Assembly: GCF_002931055.1 (NCBI RefSeq)
Contig: NZ_PSXX01000010.1
Location: 96,407 to 160,406, forward strand
Source of the DNA: Pseudoclavibacter sp. AY1H1
Lineage (GTDB): Bacteria; Actinomycetota; Actinomycetes; Actinomycetales; Microbacteriaceae
Direction: 5' to 3'
Length of the DNA stretch: 64,000 nucleotides
How positions within the stretch are numbered: position 1 is the first letter of the stretch; every line of letters begins with the position of its first letter. A model generated the notes under the pieces. It was given only the letters and a program-made list of their open reading frames with translations, did not search any database and had not been told where the DNA came from. This document shows, one piece after another, positions 8,560 to 16,155 of the stretch. The translations under genes and the position numbers were made by a program.

Positions 8560-8665
8560 AGTGCCCCCTGCGCCGCGCCCTGCCCTGCGCTGTCCTGCGC
8601 CGCGTCCTGCCCTGCGCTGCGCCCTGCCCTGCCCTGCGCTGCGCCCTGGCCTGGCCTGTCGGCTG
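8560..8665. repeat. low-complexity CCTGCGCTG-type microsatellite
   Basis: About 100 bp built from runs of CCTG, CGCTG, CGCCG and CCTGG variants. There is no ribosome site or plausible reading frame. It merges on its right side into the tandem repeat at 8675. Confidence 0.7.
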
Positions 8666-8674
8666 CAGACCTTG

Positions 8675-9078
8675 GGCTAGGGCACCAGGAGGCGCCAGCT
8701 GGGGTGCGCAAGTGCGAGGTCTGCGGATGCGTGGGGGCTGCGGATGCGGCTTCGCTGCACCTGGGGGTTGTGCACGCCTTTCTGGGCGCAGGGGTGCGCA
8801 GGCGCGAGGTCTGCGGGTGGGGCTTCGCCAGACCTGGGGCTAGGGCACCAGGAGGCGCCAGCTGGGGTGCGCAAGTGCGAGGTCTGCGCAAGTGCGAGGT
8901 CTGCGGATGCGTGGGGGCTGCGGATGCGGCTTCGCTGCACCTGGGGGTTGTGCACGCCTTTCCGGGCGCGGGGGTGCGCAGGCGCGAGGTCTGCGGGTGG
9001 GGCTTCGCCAGACCTGGGGGTTGTGCACGCGTTTCGGCGCGCAGGGGTGCGCAGGCGCGACGTCTGTGGATGCGGATG
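8675..9078. repeat. minisatellite, about 2.3 tandem copies of a 163-180 bp unit
   Basis: Unit 1 runs 8675-8837 and unit 2 runs 8838-9017; unit 2 is longer because a 17-bp piece is duplicated inside it. A partial third unit runs 9018-9078. Within the units a sub-motif ending GCGAGGTCTGCGG recurs at about 8701, 8791, 8864, 8887, 8971 and (degenerate) 9044. This fills most of the gene-free stretch between the aldo/keto reductase and glnT. Reading frames through it give Arg/Pro/Gly-rich or Cys-rich repeats with no family and are not annotated. Confidence 0.85.
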
Positions 9079-9093
9079 GGCGGCCCTCACCCC

Positions 9094-9182
9094 GTTTCCC
9101 GTAACCCAGTGTTTACAGGGGCGAACGCTGCGGAAACATCCATCTGTCTACTATTGGCGAACAAGGTTTCATGTCAGGTAAC
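9094..9182. promoter_or_regulatory. glnT upstream region with GTTTC/GTAAC half-sites
   Basis: GTTTC (9094) with GTAAC (9101), and GTTTC (9166) with GTAAC (9178), flank the probable promoter (possible -10 TACTAT at 9149). The actinobacterial nitrogen regulator GlnR binds GTnAC-n6-GaAAC type pairs. The second pair has the right half-sites but a 7-bp gap, so this is only a weak candidate. Confidence 0.3.
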
Positions 9183-9206
9183 ATCAACACCATGCGGGAG
9201 ACGACC

Positions 9207-10628
9207 ATGACACAACTAGCCCCCAAGCTGGTCGAAGGAGAGCTCGCGGCAGGCGACCGCATCACGCTCCGCGACCTCGCCCAGGCGCACGGCGTGCAGT
9301 TCATCCTCGCCACGTTCGTCGACCTCAACGGCAAGCCGTGCGCGAAGCTCGTGCCGACCTCGGCCGCCGACGAGCTCGAGGCGGGCGCCCTCGGGTTCGC
9401 GGGTTTCGCCGCCGGCCTCATCGGCCAGGAGCAGCACGACCCCGACCTCATCGCGATCCCCGACCTCGACTCGTTCACCCCTCTGCCGTTCGTCCGCGAG
9501 GGCCTCGCGCTCGTGCACTGCGACCCGCACGTCAACGGGGAGCCGTGGCCGTACGCGCCCCGCAACATCCTGAAGCGCGCCATCGCCGAGCTCGCCACGC
9601 GCGGCATGACCGCCAAGGTCGGCGCCGAAGTCGAGTACTTCCTCGTCGACCGCGCCGAAGACGGCACCCTCGCCCCCGCCGACAAGCGCGACAACGGCCC
9701 TCGCCCCTGCTACGACGCCCGCGGCGTGACTCGCATGTACGACCACCTCGCCTCCGTCTCGACCGCCATCAACTCGCTCGGCTGGGGCAACTACGCCAAC
9801 GACCACGAAGACGGCGCCGGCCAGTTCGAGCAGAACTTCGACTACGCCGACGCGCTCACGACCGCCGACCGCGTCATCACGCTCCGCTACATCCTCAACG
9901 TGCTCGCCGAAGAGCGCGGCATGACGGCGACGTTCATGCCGAAGCCCTTCACGAACCGCACGGGCACGGGCCTGCACCTCCACCTGTCGCTGTGGAGCGA
10001 GCAGGACGAGCCGCTCTTCCCGGCGGACCCGAGCGCGAGCGGCACCGCCGCATCCACCGGCGACGCCGCGAGCGAGTCGGCACCGGATGCGCGGGGCCTC
10101 GGCCTCTCGCCCGTCGCGTACGGCTTCGTGGCAGGGCTCCTCGAGCACGCGCCCGCCCTGCAGGCGTTCCTCGCTCCCTCGGTGAACTCGTACAAGCGGA
10201 TCGGCACGGCCACGTCCAGCTCGGGCGCGACCTGGTCGCCGCGAAAGGCGTCGTACGGTGGCAACGACCGCACGCACATGGTGCGGGTTCCTGACAACAA
10301 GCGCGTCGAGCTCCGCTCGGGGGACGGTGCAGCGAACCCCTACCTGGCGGTCGCGACCTCGATCATGGCCGGCCTCGATGGCATCGACAACAGCATCGAC
10401 CCAGGCAACCCCTCCGGCCCAGGCCAGGCACCCGAAGGCGCGGCCGTGCTGCCCGCGACGCTCCTCCACGCCGTCGAGGCGCTGCGCCGCGATCCCGTGA
10501 TCCTCGCCAGCCTCAGCGGTGACGAGGCCACCGGCCGCTACTTCGCCGACGCGAAGGAGACCGAGTTCCTCACCTGGCACGCGCAGGTCAGCGACTGGGA
10601 ACTCGACACCTACCTCACCGCCTTCTGA
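9207..10628 (+). CDS. glnT: glutamine synthetase-like ligase, GlnT/GmaS type (type III glutamate-ammonia ligase)
   Basis: A 473-residue member of the glutamine synthetase superfamily. I chose ATG 9207 because GGGAG (9195-9199) is properly placed; in-frame ATGs at 9171 and 9192 lie upstream. Active-site blocks are visible: VGAEVEYFLV (metal ligand), GLHLHLSLW, FLAPSVNSYKRI and NKRVELRSGDGAANPYLA. This subtype condenses glutamate with ammonia or a small amine; with methylamine the product is gamma-glutamylmethylamide. An Ala/Ser-rich insert (about 275-305) is unusual. It heads an operon with glxB, glxC and glxD. Which amine is used cannot be read from the sequence. Confidence 0.85.
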   Translation: MTQLAPKLVEGELAAGDRITLRDLAQAHGVQFILATFVDLNGKPCAKLVPTSAADELEAGALGFAGFAAGLIGQEQHDPDLIAIPDLDSFTPLPFVREGLALVHCDPHVNGEPWPYAPRNILKRAIAELATRGMTAKVGAEVEYFLVDRAEDGTLAPADKRDNGPRPCYDARGVTRMYDHLASVSTAINSLGWGNYANDHEDGAGQFEQNFDYADALTTADRVITLRYILNVLAEERGMTATFMPKPFTNRTGTGLHLHLSLWSEQDEPLFPADPSASGTAASTGDAASESAPDARGLGLSPVAYGFVAGLLEHAPALQAFLAPSVNSYKRIGTATSSSGATWSPRKASYGGNDRTHMVRVPDNKRVELRSGDGAANPYLAVATSIMAGLDGIDNSIDPGNPSGPGQAPEGAAVLPATLLHAVEALRRDPVILASLSGDEATGRYFADAKETEFLTWHAQVSDWELDTYLTAF

Positions 10629-10678
10629 CCCACCCGCATCCAGAGACCAGACAAGACCACCCCGAAAGGACCACGCCC

Positions 10679-11587
10679 GTGTGTGGAATCGCCGCGCTGC
10701 AGTTGCGCAACCCCCAGCTCAGGCCGCAGATGGGCGACCTGCTCCAGACCATGCTCTGCGAGATGGTCGACCGTGGACCCGACTCCGCGGGCCTCGCCGT
10801 GTACGACAACCCCGACCTCACGGGCAGCGCCGCGTCGACGCTCAGCCTCCTCGGCGGCACGCAGCTGCTCACCGTGGAGGAGCTCACCGCCGAACTCGAG
10901 CGCACCCTCCCAGCCGGGGCGGCGCCGAAGGTGTCCGTCGTGGGTGACACGACGCTCGTGAGCGGCGAGCTGTCGACGAGCATCCTCGCGGATGCGGTCA
11001 GCGCGGCCCTCCCCGCCGCCACGATCATCGGCCGCGGCGGCCACCTCGCCGTCATGAAGAGCGTCGGCAATCCCATGGACGTCGCCTCCAACCACGGCCT
11101 CGAGTCCATGTCGGGGAGCCAGGGCGTCTCGCACACCCGCATGGCCACCGAATCGGCCGTGACCGCGGGCGGCACGCACCCCTTCGCCGTCGCCGACGAC
11201 CTCTGCCTCGTGCACAACGGATCCTTCTCGAACCACGCCTCCATCCGTCGCGAGCTGAAGCGCACGGGCGTGCAGTTCGACTCCGAGAACGACACCGAGG
11301 TCGGTGCGCGCTACATCGCCTCCCGCCTCGAGCAGGGCGACACCCTCGAGGAGGCGCTCATCAACCTCGGCGACGTCTTCGACGGCTTCTACACGCTTGT
11401 CGTCACGACCGCCGACAGCATGGCCATCGTGCGCGACCCCATCGCCTGCAAGCCCGCCATCGTGGCCGTCACCGACGACTACGTGGCCATGGCCTCCGAG
11501 TACCGCGCCCTCGCGCAGCTCCCCGGCATCGAGTCCGCCGACATCTTCGAACCAGTCCCCGGAAAGGTCTACACGTGGTCACTCTAG
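10679..11587 (+). CDS. glxB: class II glutamine amidotransferase subunit GlxB/MgsA
   Basis: A 302-residue N-terminal-nucleophile amidotransferase. Translation from GTG 10679 (behind GAAAGGA) puts Cys at position 2 (MCGIAAL), the nucleophile exposed after Met removal. Also present are RGPDSAGLAVYD, the HTRMATES region and VHNGSFSNH for glutamine binding. In glutamate synthase this is a domain of one long chain; here it is a free subunit, as in the glxBCD and mgsABC systems. It should release ammonia from glutamine, or methylamine from gamma-glutamylmethylamide, for use by GlxD. The end overlaps glxC by 13 bp, implying translational coupling. Confidence 0.88.
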   Translation: MCGIAALQLRNPQLRPQMGDLLQTMLCEMVDRGPDSAGLAVYDNPDLTGSAASTLSLLGGTQLLTVEELTAELERTLPAGAAPKVSVVGDTTLVSGELSTSILADAVSAALPAATIIGRGGHLAVMKSVGNPMDVASNHGLESMSGSQGVSHTRMATESAVTAGGTHPFAVADDLCLVHNGSFSNHASIRRELKRTGVQFDSENDTEVGARYIASRLEQGDTLEEALINLGDVFDGFYTLVVTTADSMAIVRDPIACKPAIVAVTDDYVAMASEYRALAQLPGIESADIFEPVPGKVYTWSL

Positions 11588-12357
11588 ACAGCACCCAGTA
11601 CGCGGCAGCCCCAGCGGCCGCACCCGCAGCTCCTCGCGCCGCTGCTCCCGCGGCGGCCCCCTCGTCGTCCGCCACGGCTGCGGCCAGTCCCACCACGATC
11701 GACCTCGCCGGCCAGGATGTGCGAGTCGTGAACGCAGCCGTCCAGGCGGCGGAAGACGGAACCAGGTGGAGCATCCAGCACCCCGCCGGCAAGCACAACG
11801 TGGCCGTCGGCATCAGCTCGGCCATCGACGTCACGATCGACGGGCACGTCGGCTACTACGCCGCCGGAATGCACCAGCGGGGCGCCGTCACCATCAACGG
11901 CAACGCCGGAGTCGGGCTCGCCGAGAACATCATGAGCGGCACCGTGCACGTCACGGGCGACGCCTCCCAGTCCGCCGCCGCGACCGGCCACGGCGGCCTC
12001 GTCGTCATCGACGGCAACGCCGGAGCCCGCTGCGGCATCTCCATGAAGGGCGTCGACATCGTCGTGGGTGGCAGCATCGGGCACATGTCGGCGTTCATGG
12101 CGCAGGCCGGACGCCTCGTCGTGTGCGGCGACGCCGGGGAGGCGCTCGGCGACTCCATCTACGAGACCCGCATCTACGTGCAGGGTGCCGTCGAATCGCT
12201 CGGCGCCGACTGCATCGAGAAGCCCATGCGCGAGGAGCACCTCGCCGAGCTCGCCGAGCTGCTCGTCGCAGCCGGCCGCGACGACGACCCGGCCGCGTTC
12301 AAGCGCTACGGCTCGGCCCGCAAGCTCTACCACTTCAACGTCGACAACGCCTACTAG
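11575..12357 (+). CDS. glxC: GXGXG-domain subunit GlxC/MgsB
   Basis: A 260-residue protein equal to the C-terminal beta-helix (GXGXG) domain of glutamate synthase. The first 45 residues are an Ala/Pro-rich extension with no known role. From about residue 60 it shows the repeating Gly pattern (DGHVGYYAAG, NGNAGVGLAENIMSG, DGNAGARCGISMKG, GSIGHMSAFMAQAG) that forms the ladder. It is a structural partner linking GlxB and GlxD, with no catalytic residues expected. GTG 11575 lies inside the end of glxB. Confidence 0.85.
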   Translation: MVTLDSTQYAAAPAAAPAAPRAAAPAAAPSSSATAAASPTTIDLAGQDVRVVNAAVQAAEDGTRWSIQHPAGKHNVAVGISSAIDVTIDGHVGYYAAGMHQRGAVTINGNAGVGLAENIMSGTVHVTGDASQSAAATGHGGLVVIDGNAGARCGISMKGVDIVVGGSIGHMSAFMAQAGRLVVCGDAGEALGDSIYETRIYVQGAVESLGADCIEKPMREEHLAELAELLVAAGRDDDPAAFKRYGSARKLYHFNVDNAY

Positions 12358-12378
12358 GCCGAGCAGGAAGCGCCACTC

Positions 12379-13749
12379 ATGACTCTCATCGACCAGCCCA
12401 CGTCCACCGTCGGCGCACCGCAGTCACCCGCTCGCCTCGCCGAGCTCGGCCTCCGCGAGTCCGCGACGTTCGACCGCGCGACGATCTCCGACATCCAGCG
12501 CGCCGCCCGCACGGGCATCTACGACATCCGCGGGTGGGGCGCGAAGCGGCAGCTGCCGCACTTCGACGACCTGCTGTTCCTCGGCGCATCCATGTCGCGC
12601 TACCCGCTCGAGGGGTACCGCGAGCGCTGCGGCACCGACGTCGTGCTCGGCGACCGCTTCGCCTCGAAGCCCCTGCACCTCGACATTCCGGTCACGATCG
12701 CCGGGATGAGCTTCGGCGCTCTCTCCGCGAACGCCAAGGAGGCCCTCGGGCGCGGCGCCTCCGAGGTCGGCACCTCGACGACGACGGGCGACGGCGGCAT
12801 GACGCCGGAGGAGCGTGGACAGTCGAAGCACCTCGTCTACCAGTACCTGCCCTCCCGGTACGGCATGAACCCCGACGATCTGCGCAAGGCGGATGCGATC
12901 GAGATCGTCCTCGGCCAGGGCGCGAAGCCGGGCGGCGGCGGCATGCTGCTCGGGCAGAAGATCACCGAGCGCGTCGCCGGGATGCGGACCCTGCCGATCG
13001 GCATCGACCAGCGATCCGCGAGCCGCCACCCCGACTGGACGGGCCCGGACGACCTGACCATCAAGATCGCCGAGCTTCGCGAGATCACCGGCTGGGAGAA
13101 GCCGATCTACGTGAAGATCGGGGCATCCCGCCCCTACTACGACACGGCGCTCGCGGTGAAGGCCGGTGCCGACGTGGTGGTGCTCGACGGCATGCAGGGA
13201 GGCACGGCTGCGACGCAGCAGGTGTTCATCGAGAACGTCGGCATTCCGACGCTCGCCGCGATCCCGCAGGCCGTCGCGGCGCTCCAGGAGCTCGGCATGC
13301 ACCGCAAGGTGCAGCTCATCGTGTCCGGCGGCATCCGCACGGGAGCCGACGTCGCGAAGGCCATGGCGCTCGGCGCCGACGCCGTCGCGATCGGCACGGC
13401 CGCGCTCATCGCGCTCGGCGACAACGACCCCCGCTACCAGCAGGAGTACGCCGACATCGGCTCGGCCGCCGGCTTCTACGACGACTTCCAGGACGGGCGC
13501 GACCCGGCCGGCATCTCGACGCAGGACCCGGAGCTCGCCTCCCGCCTCAACCCCGTCGAGGGAGGGCGTCGCCTCGCGAACTACCTGCGCGTGCTCACCA
13601 TGGAGGCGCAGACCATCGCCCGCGCGTGCGGCAAGTCGCACATCCGCAACCTCGAGCCGGAGGACCTCGTCGCGCTGACCGTCGAGTCGGCCGCGATGGC
13701 GAACGTGCCGCTCGCCGGCACGAGCTGGATCCCCGGCAAGCAGTACTAG
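12379..13749 (+). CDS. glxD: FMN-binding glutamate synthase-like subunit GlxD/MgsC
   Basis: A 456-residue (alpha/beta)8 FMN enzyme homologous to the central and synthase domains of glutamate synthase. Visible blocks are AGMSFGALSANAKEAL, TTTGDGGMTPEERG, GQGAKPGGGGML, the GMQGGTAATQ loop and the phosphate-binding VSGGIRTGADVAKAMALGADAVAIG. The three-Cys motif for the 3Fe-4S cluster of classical GltB is not apparent. With GlxB and GlxC it should make glutamate, or N-methylglutamate if methylamine is the nitrogen donor. It ends the operon and is followed by a long hairpin at 13782. Confidence 0.87.
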   Translation: MTLIDQPTSTVGAPQSPARLAELGLRESATFDRATISDIQRAARTGIYDIRGWGAKRQLPHFDDLLFLGASMSRYPLEGYRERCGTDVVLGDRFASKPLHLDIPVTIAGMSFGALSANAKEALGRGASEVGTSTTTGDGGMTPEERGQSKHLVYQYLPSRYGMNPDDLRKADAIEIVLGQGAKPGGGGMLLGQKITERVAGMRTLPIGIDQRSASRHPDWTGPDDLTIKIAELREITGWEKPIYVKIGASRPYYDTALAVKAGADVVVLDGMQGGTAATQQVFIENVGIPTLAAIPQAVAALQELGMHRKVQLIVSGGIRTGADVAKAMALGADAVAIGTAALIALGDNDPRYQQEYADIGSAAGFYDDFQDGRDPAGISTQDPELASRLNPVEGGRRLANYLRVLTMEAQTIARACGKSHIRNLEPEDLVALTVESAAMANVPLAGTSWIPGKQY

Positions 13750-13781
13750 GGCGACGGCCGGTCTGCGGCCACCGACGCCGC

Positions 13782-13862
13782 CTGACCGACTTCCGTGACG
13801 AGACCCCCACCTCCCGGCTTTGAAGCCCCGGAGCTGGGGGTCTTGTCACGGAGGCTGGTCAG
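13782..13862. terminator. long imperfect hairpin between convergent genes
   Basis: Arms of about 35 bp (13782-13817 and 13827-13862) pair with few mismatches; both begin CTGACC on their own strand and share CTCCGTGAC/TTCCGTGAC and AGACCCCCA. It separates glxD from the convergent P-loop gene, whose stop lies in the right arm, so it can terminate both. The CTGACC ends match those of the palindromes at 2599 and 14468. Confidence 0.7.
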
Positions 13863-14401
13863 AGCTCGAGGCAGGCCGCCTCGAGCCCCGCGAGGCGCTC
13901 CGCTCGGTCGCCCGTGAGCTCCACGACGCGTGGGCTGCTGAGCTCCGGCTCGGCGGCGAGGTCCAGGAGCGCGTCGTTCATGGCATCCCGGAGTTCGAGG
14001 TCCTCGTCATCGCTCACCGAGATCTGGTCGCGGTAAGCGAGGGGGAGCAGTACCAGGAGATCCACCCGCTCGGCCGCGTGCCGGGTGAGCGCTGCACCGC
14101 GCCCGATCGCCGCGCGCGAGCGCCCGGGCCTGCCGAGCGCCTCGAGCGCGTGCAGGTAGGCGAGGAAATCGAGCGGGCCGCGCTCCGCGATGACGTCGGA
14201 GCCGCCCGGCAGCTCGGCAAGCCGGTGGGCGGCGATGTCGAGCTGGCGGCTGAACAGGCCAGCGTCGAGGTCGTCGAAGCGGTCGTCGAGGAGCTCCTCG
14301 AAGGGGTCGGGGAGGACGCGGTACTCCGGATGCGCGGCCACGACGTCGCCGATGAGCGTGCTCTTGCCGCTTGCGTGGGTTCCCGACACGACGATCCGCA
14401 T
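13859..14401 (-). CDS. AAA/P-loop nucleoside-kinase-like ATP-binding protein
   Basis: A 180-residue protein with a Walker A at the very N-terminus (VSGTHASGKST, residues 5-15) and an acidic DVIAERGPLDFLAYL segment resembling the Walker B/substrate region of AAA_28 and small kinase-like proteins. The rest is helical and Arg/Leu-rich. Small P-loop proteins of this type phosphorylate nucleosides or other small molecules, but no lid or substrate motif lets me choose. It is monocistronic between two palindromic elements. Confidence 0.75.
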   Translation of the reverse strand: MRIVVSGTHASGKSTLIGDVVAAHPEYRVLPDPFEELLDDRFDDLDAGLFSRQLDIAAHRLAELPGGSDVIAERGPLDFLAYLHALEALGRPGRSRAAIGRGAALTRHAAERVDLLVLLPLAYRDQISVSDDEDLELRDAMNDALLDLAAEPELSSPRVVELTGDRAERLAGLEAACLEL

Positions 14402-14467
14402 GGCAGGCGAGCCTAGGTGGTGCGCGGCTTCACCGCCAGGGGGCGGGTCCGCGAGCTCGCGCTCGGC

Positions 14468-14546
14468 TGGCCAACATCAGTGCGAAGACAGCGCGTTGCC
14501 GGTGTCCGGCGGCGATTGGGCGCGAAATCGCGCTCATGTTGGTCAG
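14468..14546. repeat. imperfect palindrome, family A
   Basis: Left arm at 14468-14486 and right arm at 14528-14546 match at about 16 of 19 positions and share CCAACATnAGnGCGA with the arms of the element at 2599-2678. It lies in the gene-free 14402-14722 interval. The rest of that interval holds a second small inverted repeat (GCGGGTT at about 14577 against AACCCGC at about 14615) and no gene that I can support. Confidence 0.6.
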
Positions 14547-14722
14547 GCGGGCCGGCGCGCTGCCCGAGTCGGACGTGCGGGTTTGGTCGCGGAAGTCGGC
14601 CAGCGACTGATCAACCCGCCCTGCCCCCGTATGGTGGTCGGCGGTGGAGCTTCGGGCCTGACTCTCTGGCCTGGCTCCGCCGGGTGCATCCACTTCGCAA
14701 CGTCGCAGAAAGCAGGACCGCA

Positions 14723-15967
14723 GTGACCTCCAACTGGGCCGGGAACATCACCTTCGAGGCGGAGCAGATCGCCACCCCCACGAGCACGGCCGAGGTCAGC
14801 GAGGTGGTGCGGGCCGCGGTGGCCGGCGGGCACTCGGTGCGCGCGCTCGGCAGTGGGCACTCGTTCAACCGCATAGCGGACACGGGCGGCGTGCAGGTCT
14901 CGACGCGCGGCCTGCGCAGCCCGCTCCGCATCGACGAGGACCGGCGGTGGGTGTCCATCGGAGCGGGCACCCGCTACGGCGAGCTCGCGATCGACCTCGC
15001 CGAACACGGCCTGGCGCTCGCGAACCTCGCCTCCCTCCCGCACATCTCCATCGCCGGCGCGGTCGCCACGGGAACGCACGGCTCCGGCAACACCAACCGG
15101 AGCCTCGCGGCAGCCGTCGCCGCCATCGAGTTCGTCGCCGGCGATGGGGATGTCGTCGTGCTCGAGCGGGGAGACGAGGGGTTCGACGGGGCCGTCGTGT
15201 CGCTTGGCGCTCTCGGCGTCGTCACGCGCATCCGCCTCGACGTCGTGCCCCACTTCGAGGTGCGGCAGCGCGTCTTCGAGAACCTGCCGTTCGCGGCGCT
15301 GCTCGAGAACTTCGACGAGATCACGGGCGCCGGGTACAGCGTGAGCGCCTTCACGACGTGGGCGGAGCCCGAGCTCATCGACCAGGTGTGGGTGAAACAG
15401 CTCGCGAGCGAGGTGGCACCTGGCGACTTCTTCGGCGCAACACCCGCCACCGAGGCGATGCACCCCATCCGCGGCGTCTCCGCCGTGGCCTGCAGCGAGC
15501 AGTTCGGCGTCGCCGGCCCCTGGTACGAGCGCCTGCCGCACTTCAAGCTCGAGTTCCAGCCCTCCAACGGCGCCGAGCTGCAGAGCGAGTACCTCATCCC
15601 ACGGCTTCGGGCACAGGATGCGCTGCTCGCGCTCGCGGGCATCGCCGACCGCATCCGCCCCCACCTGCTGGTCAACGAGGTGCGGACGGTCGCGCGCGAC
15701 TCGCTGTGGCTGAGCCCCATGCACGGCAACGACGTCGTCGGCCTGCACTTCACGTGGAAGCAGGACCCGGAGGTCGCCGAGCTGCTGCCGCTGCTCGACG
15801 AGATCTTCGCGCCGCTCGGCGGGCGCCCCCACTGGGGCAAGGTGTTCGATGAGCGCGTGAAGGCCTCGGAACTGTACCCGCGCTTCGCCGACTTCCGGAA
15901 GCTCGTCGAACGCTACGACCCCAGCGGCGTCTTCGCGAACGACTTCACGCGGCGCGTGCTGCGGTAG
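14723..15967 (+). CDS. aldO: alditol (xylitol) oxidase, FAD-dependent
   Basis: A 414-residue VAO-family flavoenzyme. GTG 14723 behind AGCAGGA gives the N-terminus VTSNWAGNITF, aligned with Streptomyces alditol oxidase. His46 in LGSGHSFN is the residue that carries covalent FAD in that family. Other family blocks are LASLPHISIAGAVATGTHGSG, SLGALGVVTRI, EQFGVAGPWYERLPHF and the C-terminal RPHWGKVF. It oxidises the terminal CH2OH of polyols such as xylitol or sorbitol to the aldose with H2O2 release. It stands alone; no catalase or sugar kinase is adjacent. Confidence 0.9.
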   Translation: MTSNWAGNITFEAEQIATPTSTAEVSEVVRAAVAGGHSVRALGSGHSFNRIADTGGVQVSTRGLRSPLRIDEDRRWVSIGAGTRYGELAIDLAEHGLALANLASLPHISIAGAVATGTHGSGNTNRSLAAAVAAIEFVAGDGDVVVLERGDEGFDGAVVSLGALGVVTRIRLDVVPHFEVRQRVFENLPFAALLENFDEITGAGYSVSAFTTWAEPELIDQVWVKQLASEVAPGDFFGATPATEAMHPIRGVSAVACSEQFGVAGPWYERLPHFKLEFQPSNGAELQSEYLIPRLRAQDALLALAGIADRIRPHLLVNEVRTVARDSLWLSPMHGNDVVGLHFTWKQDPEVAELLPLLDEIFAPLGGRPHWGKVFDERVKASELYPRFADFRKLVERYDPSGVFANDFTRRVLR

Positions 15968-15982
15968 GTGGCGCCGCCAACT

Positions 15983-16046
15983 CGCGTGATCAAACGCGAC
16001 TTCCGGGGCCCTTGCTGGCGGATGCGCGTGATCGGTCCCGGAAGTC
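15983..16046. repeat. imperfect palindrome after aldO
   Basis: GACTTCCGGGGCC (15998-16010) pairs with GGTCCCGGAAGTC (16034-16046) at 12 of 13 positions, with a direct repeat GCGTGATC at 15983 and 16026. It probably terminates aldO. The word GGAAGTCGG recurs near 14592 and its complement near 13787. Confidence 0.6.
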
Positions 16047-16115
16047 GGCCGGAGTCTGGGTGAGCCAGAGTCGGCGCTGACCCATCTGGCCCCCTTGCGT
16101 TCTCACTCGATCGTG

Positions 16116-16137
16116 CTAATTTACATTTGTAAATTAG
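16116..16137. promoter_or_regulatory. TetR operator over the -10 of the 16156 promoter
   Basis: A perfect inverted repeat: CTAATTTACA, two bases, then its exact complement. It overlaps a likely -10 (TAATTT, 16117) that stands 16 bp from a -35-like TTGCGT (16095). It lies 18 bp before the TetR gene start, so autoregulation of the TetR-YhgE operon is the natural reading. The AT-rich site stands out in this GC-rich DNA. Confidence 0.8.
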
Positions 16138-16155
16138 ATCTGATCGAGGAGTGCC

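Noticed and set aside
8675..9078. CRISPR array
   Set aside because: Repeats are 163-180 bp tandem units with internal similarity, not short repeats with unique spacers; no cas genes are present.
8527..9210. Open frame through the minisatellite with KCEVCGC-like Cys repeats
   Set aside because: The protein repeats follow the DNA tandem units, several frames on both strands are equally open, composition is unlike neighbouring genes, and the frame runs into the glnT start.
11304..13823. An 839-codon frame overlapping glxB-glxC-glxD
   Set aside because: Arg/His/Pro-rich frame-shift shadow of three recognisable genes.
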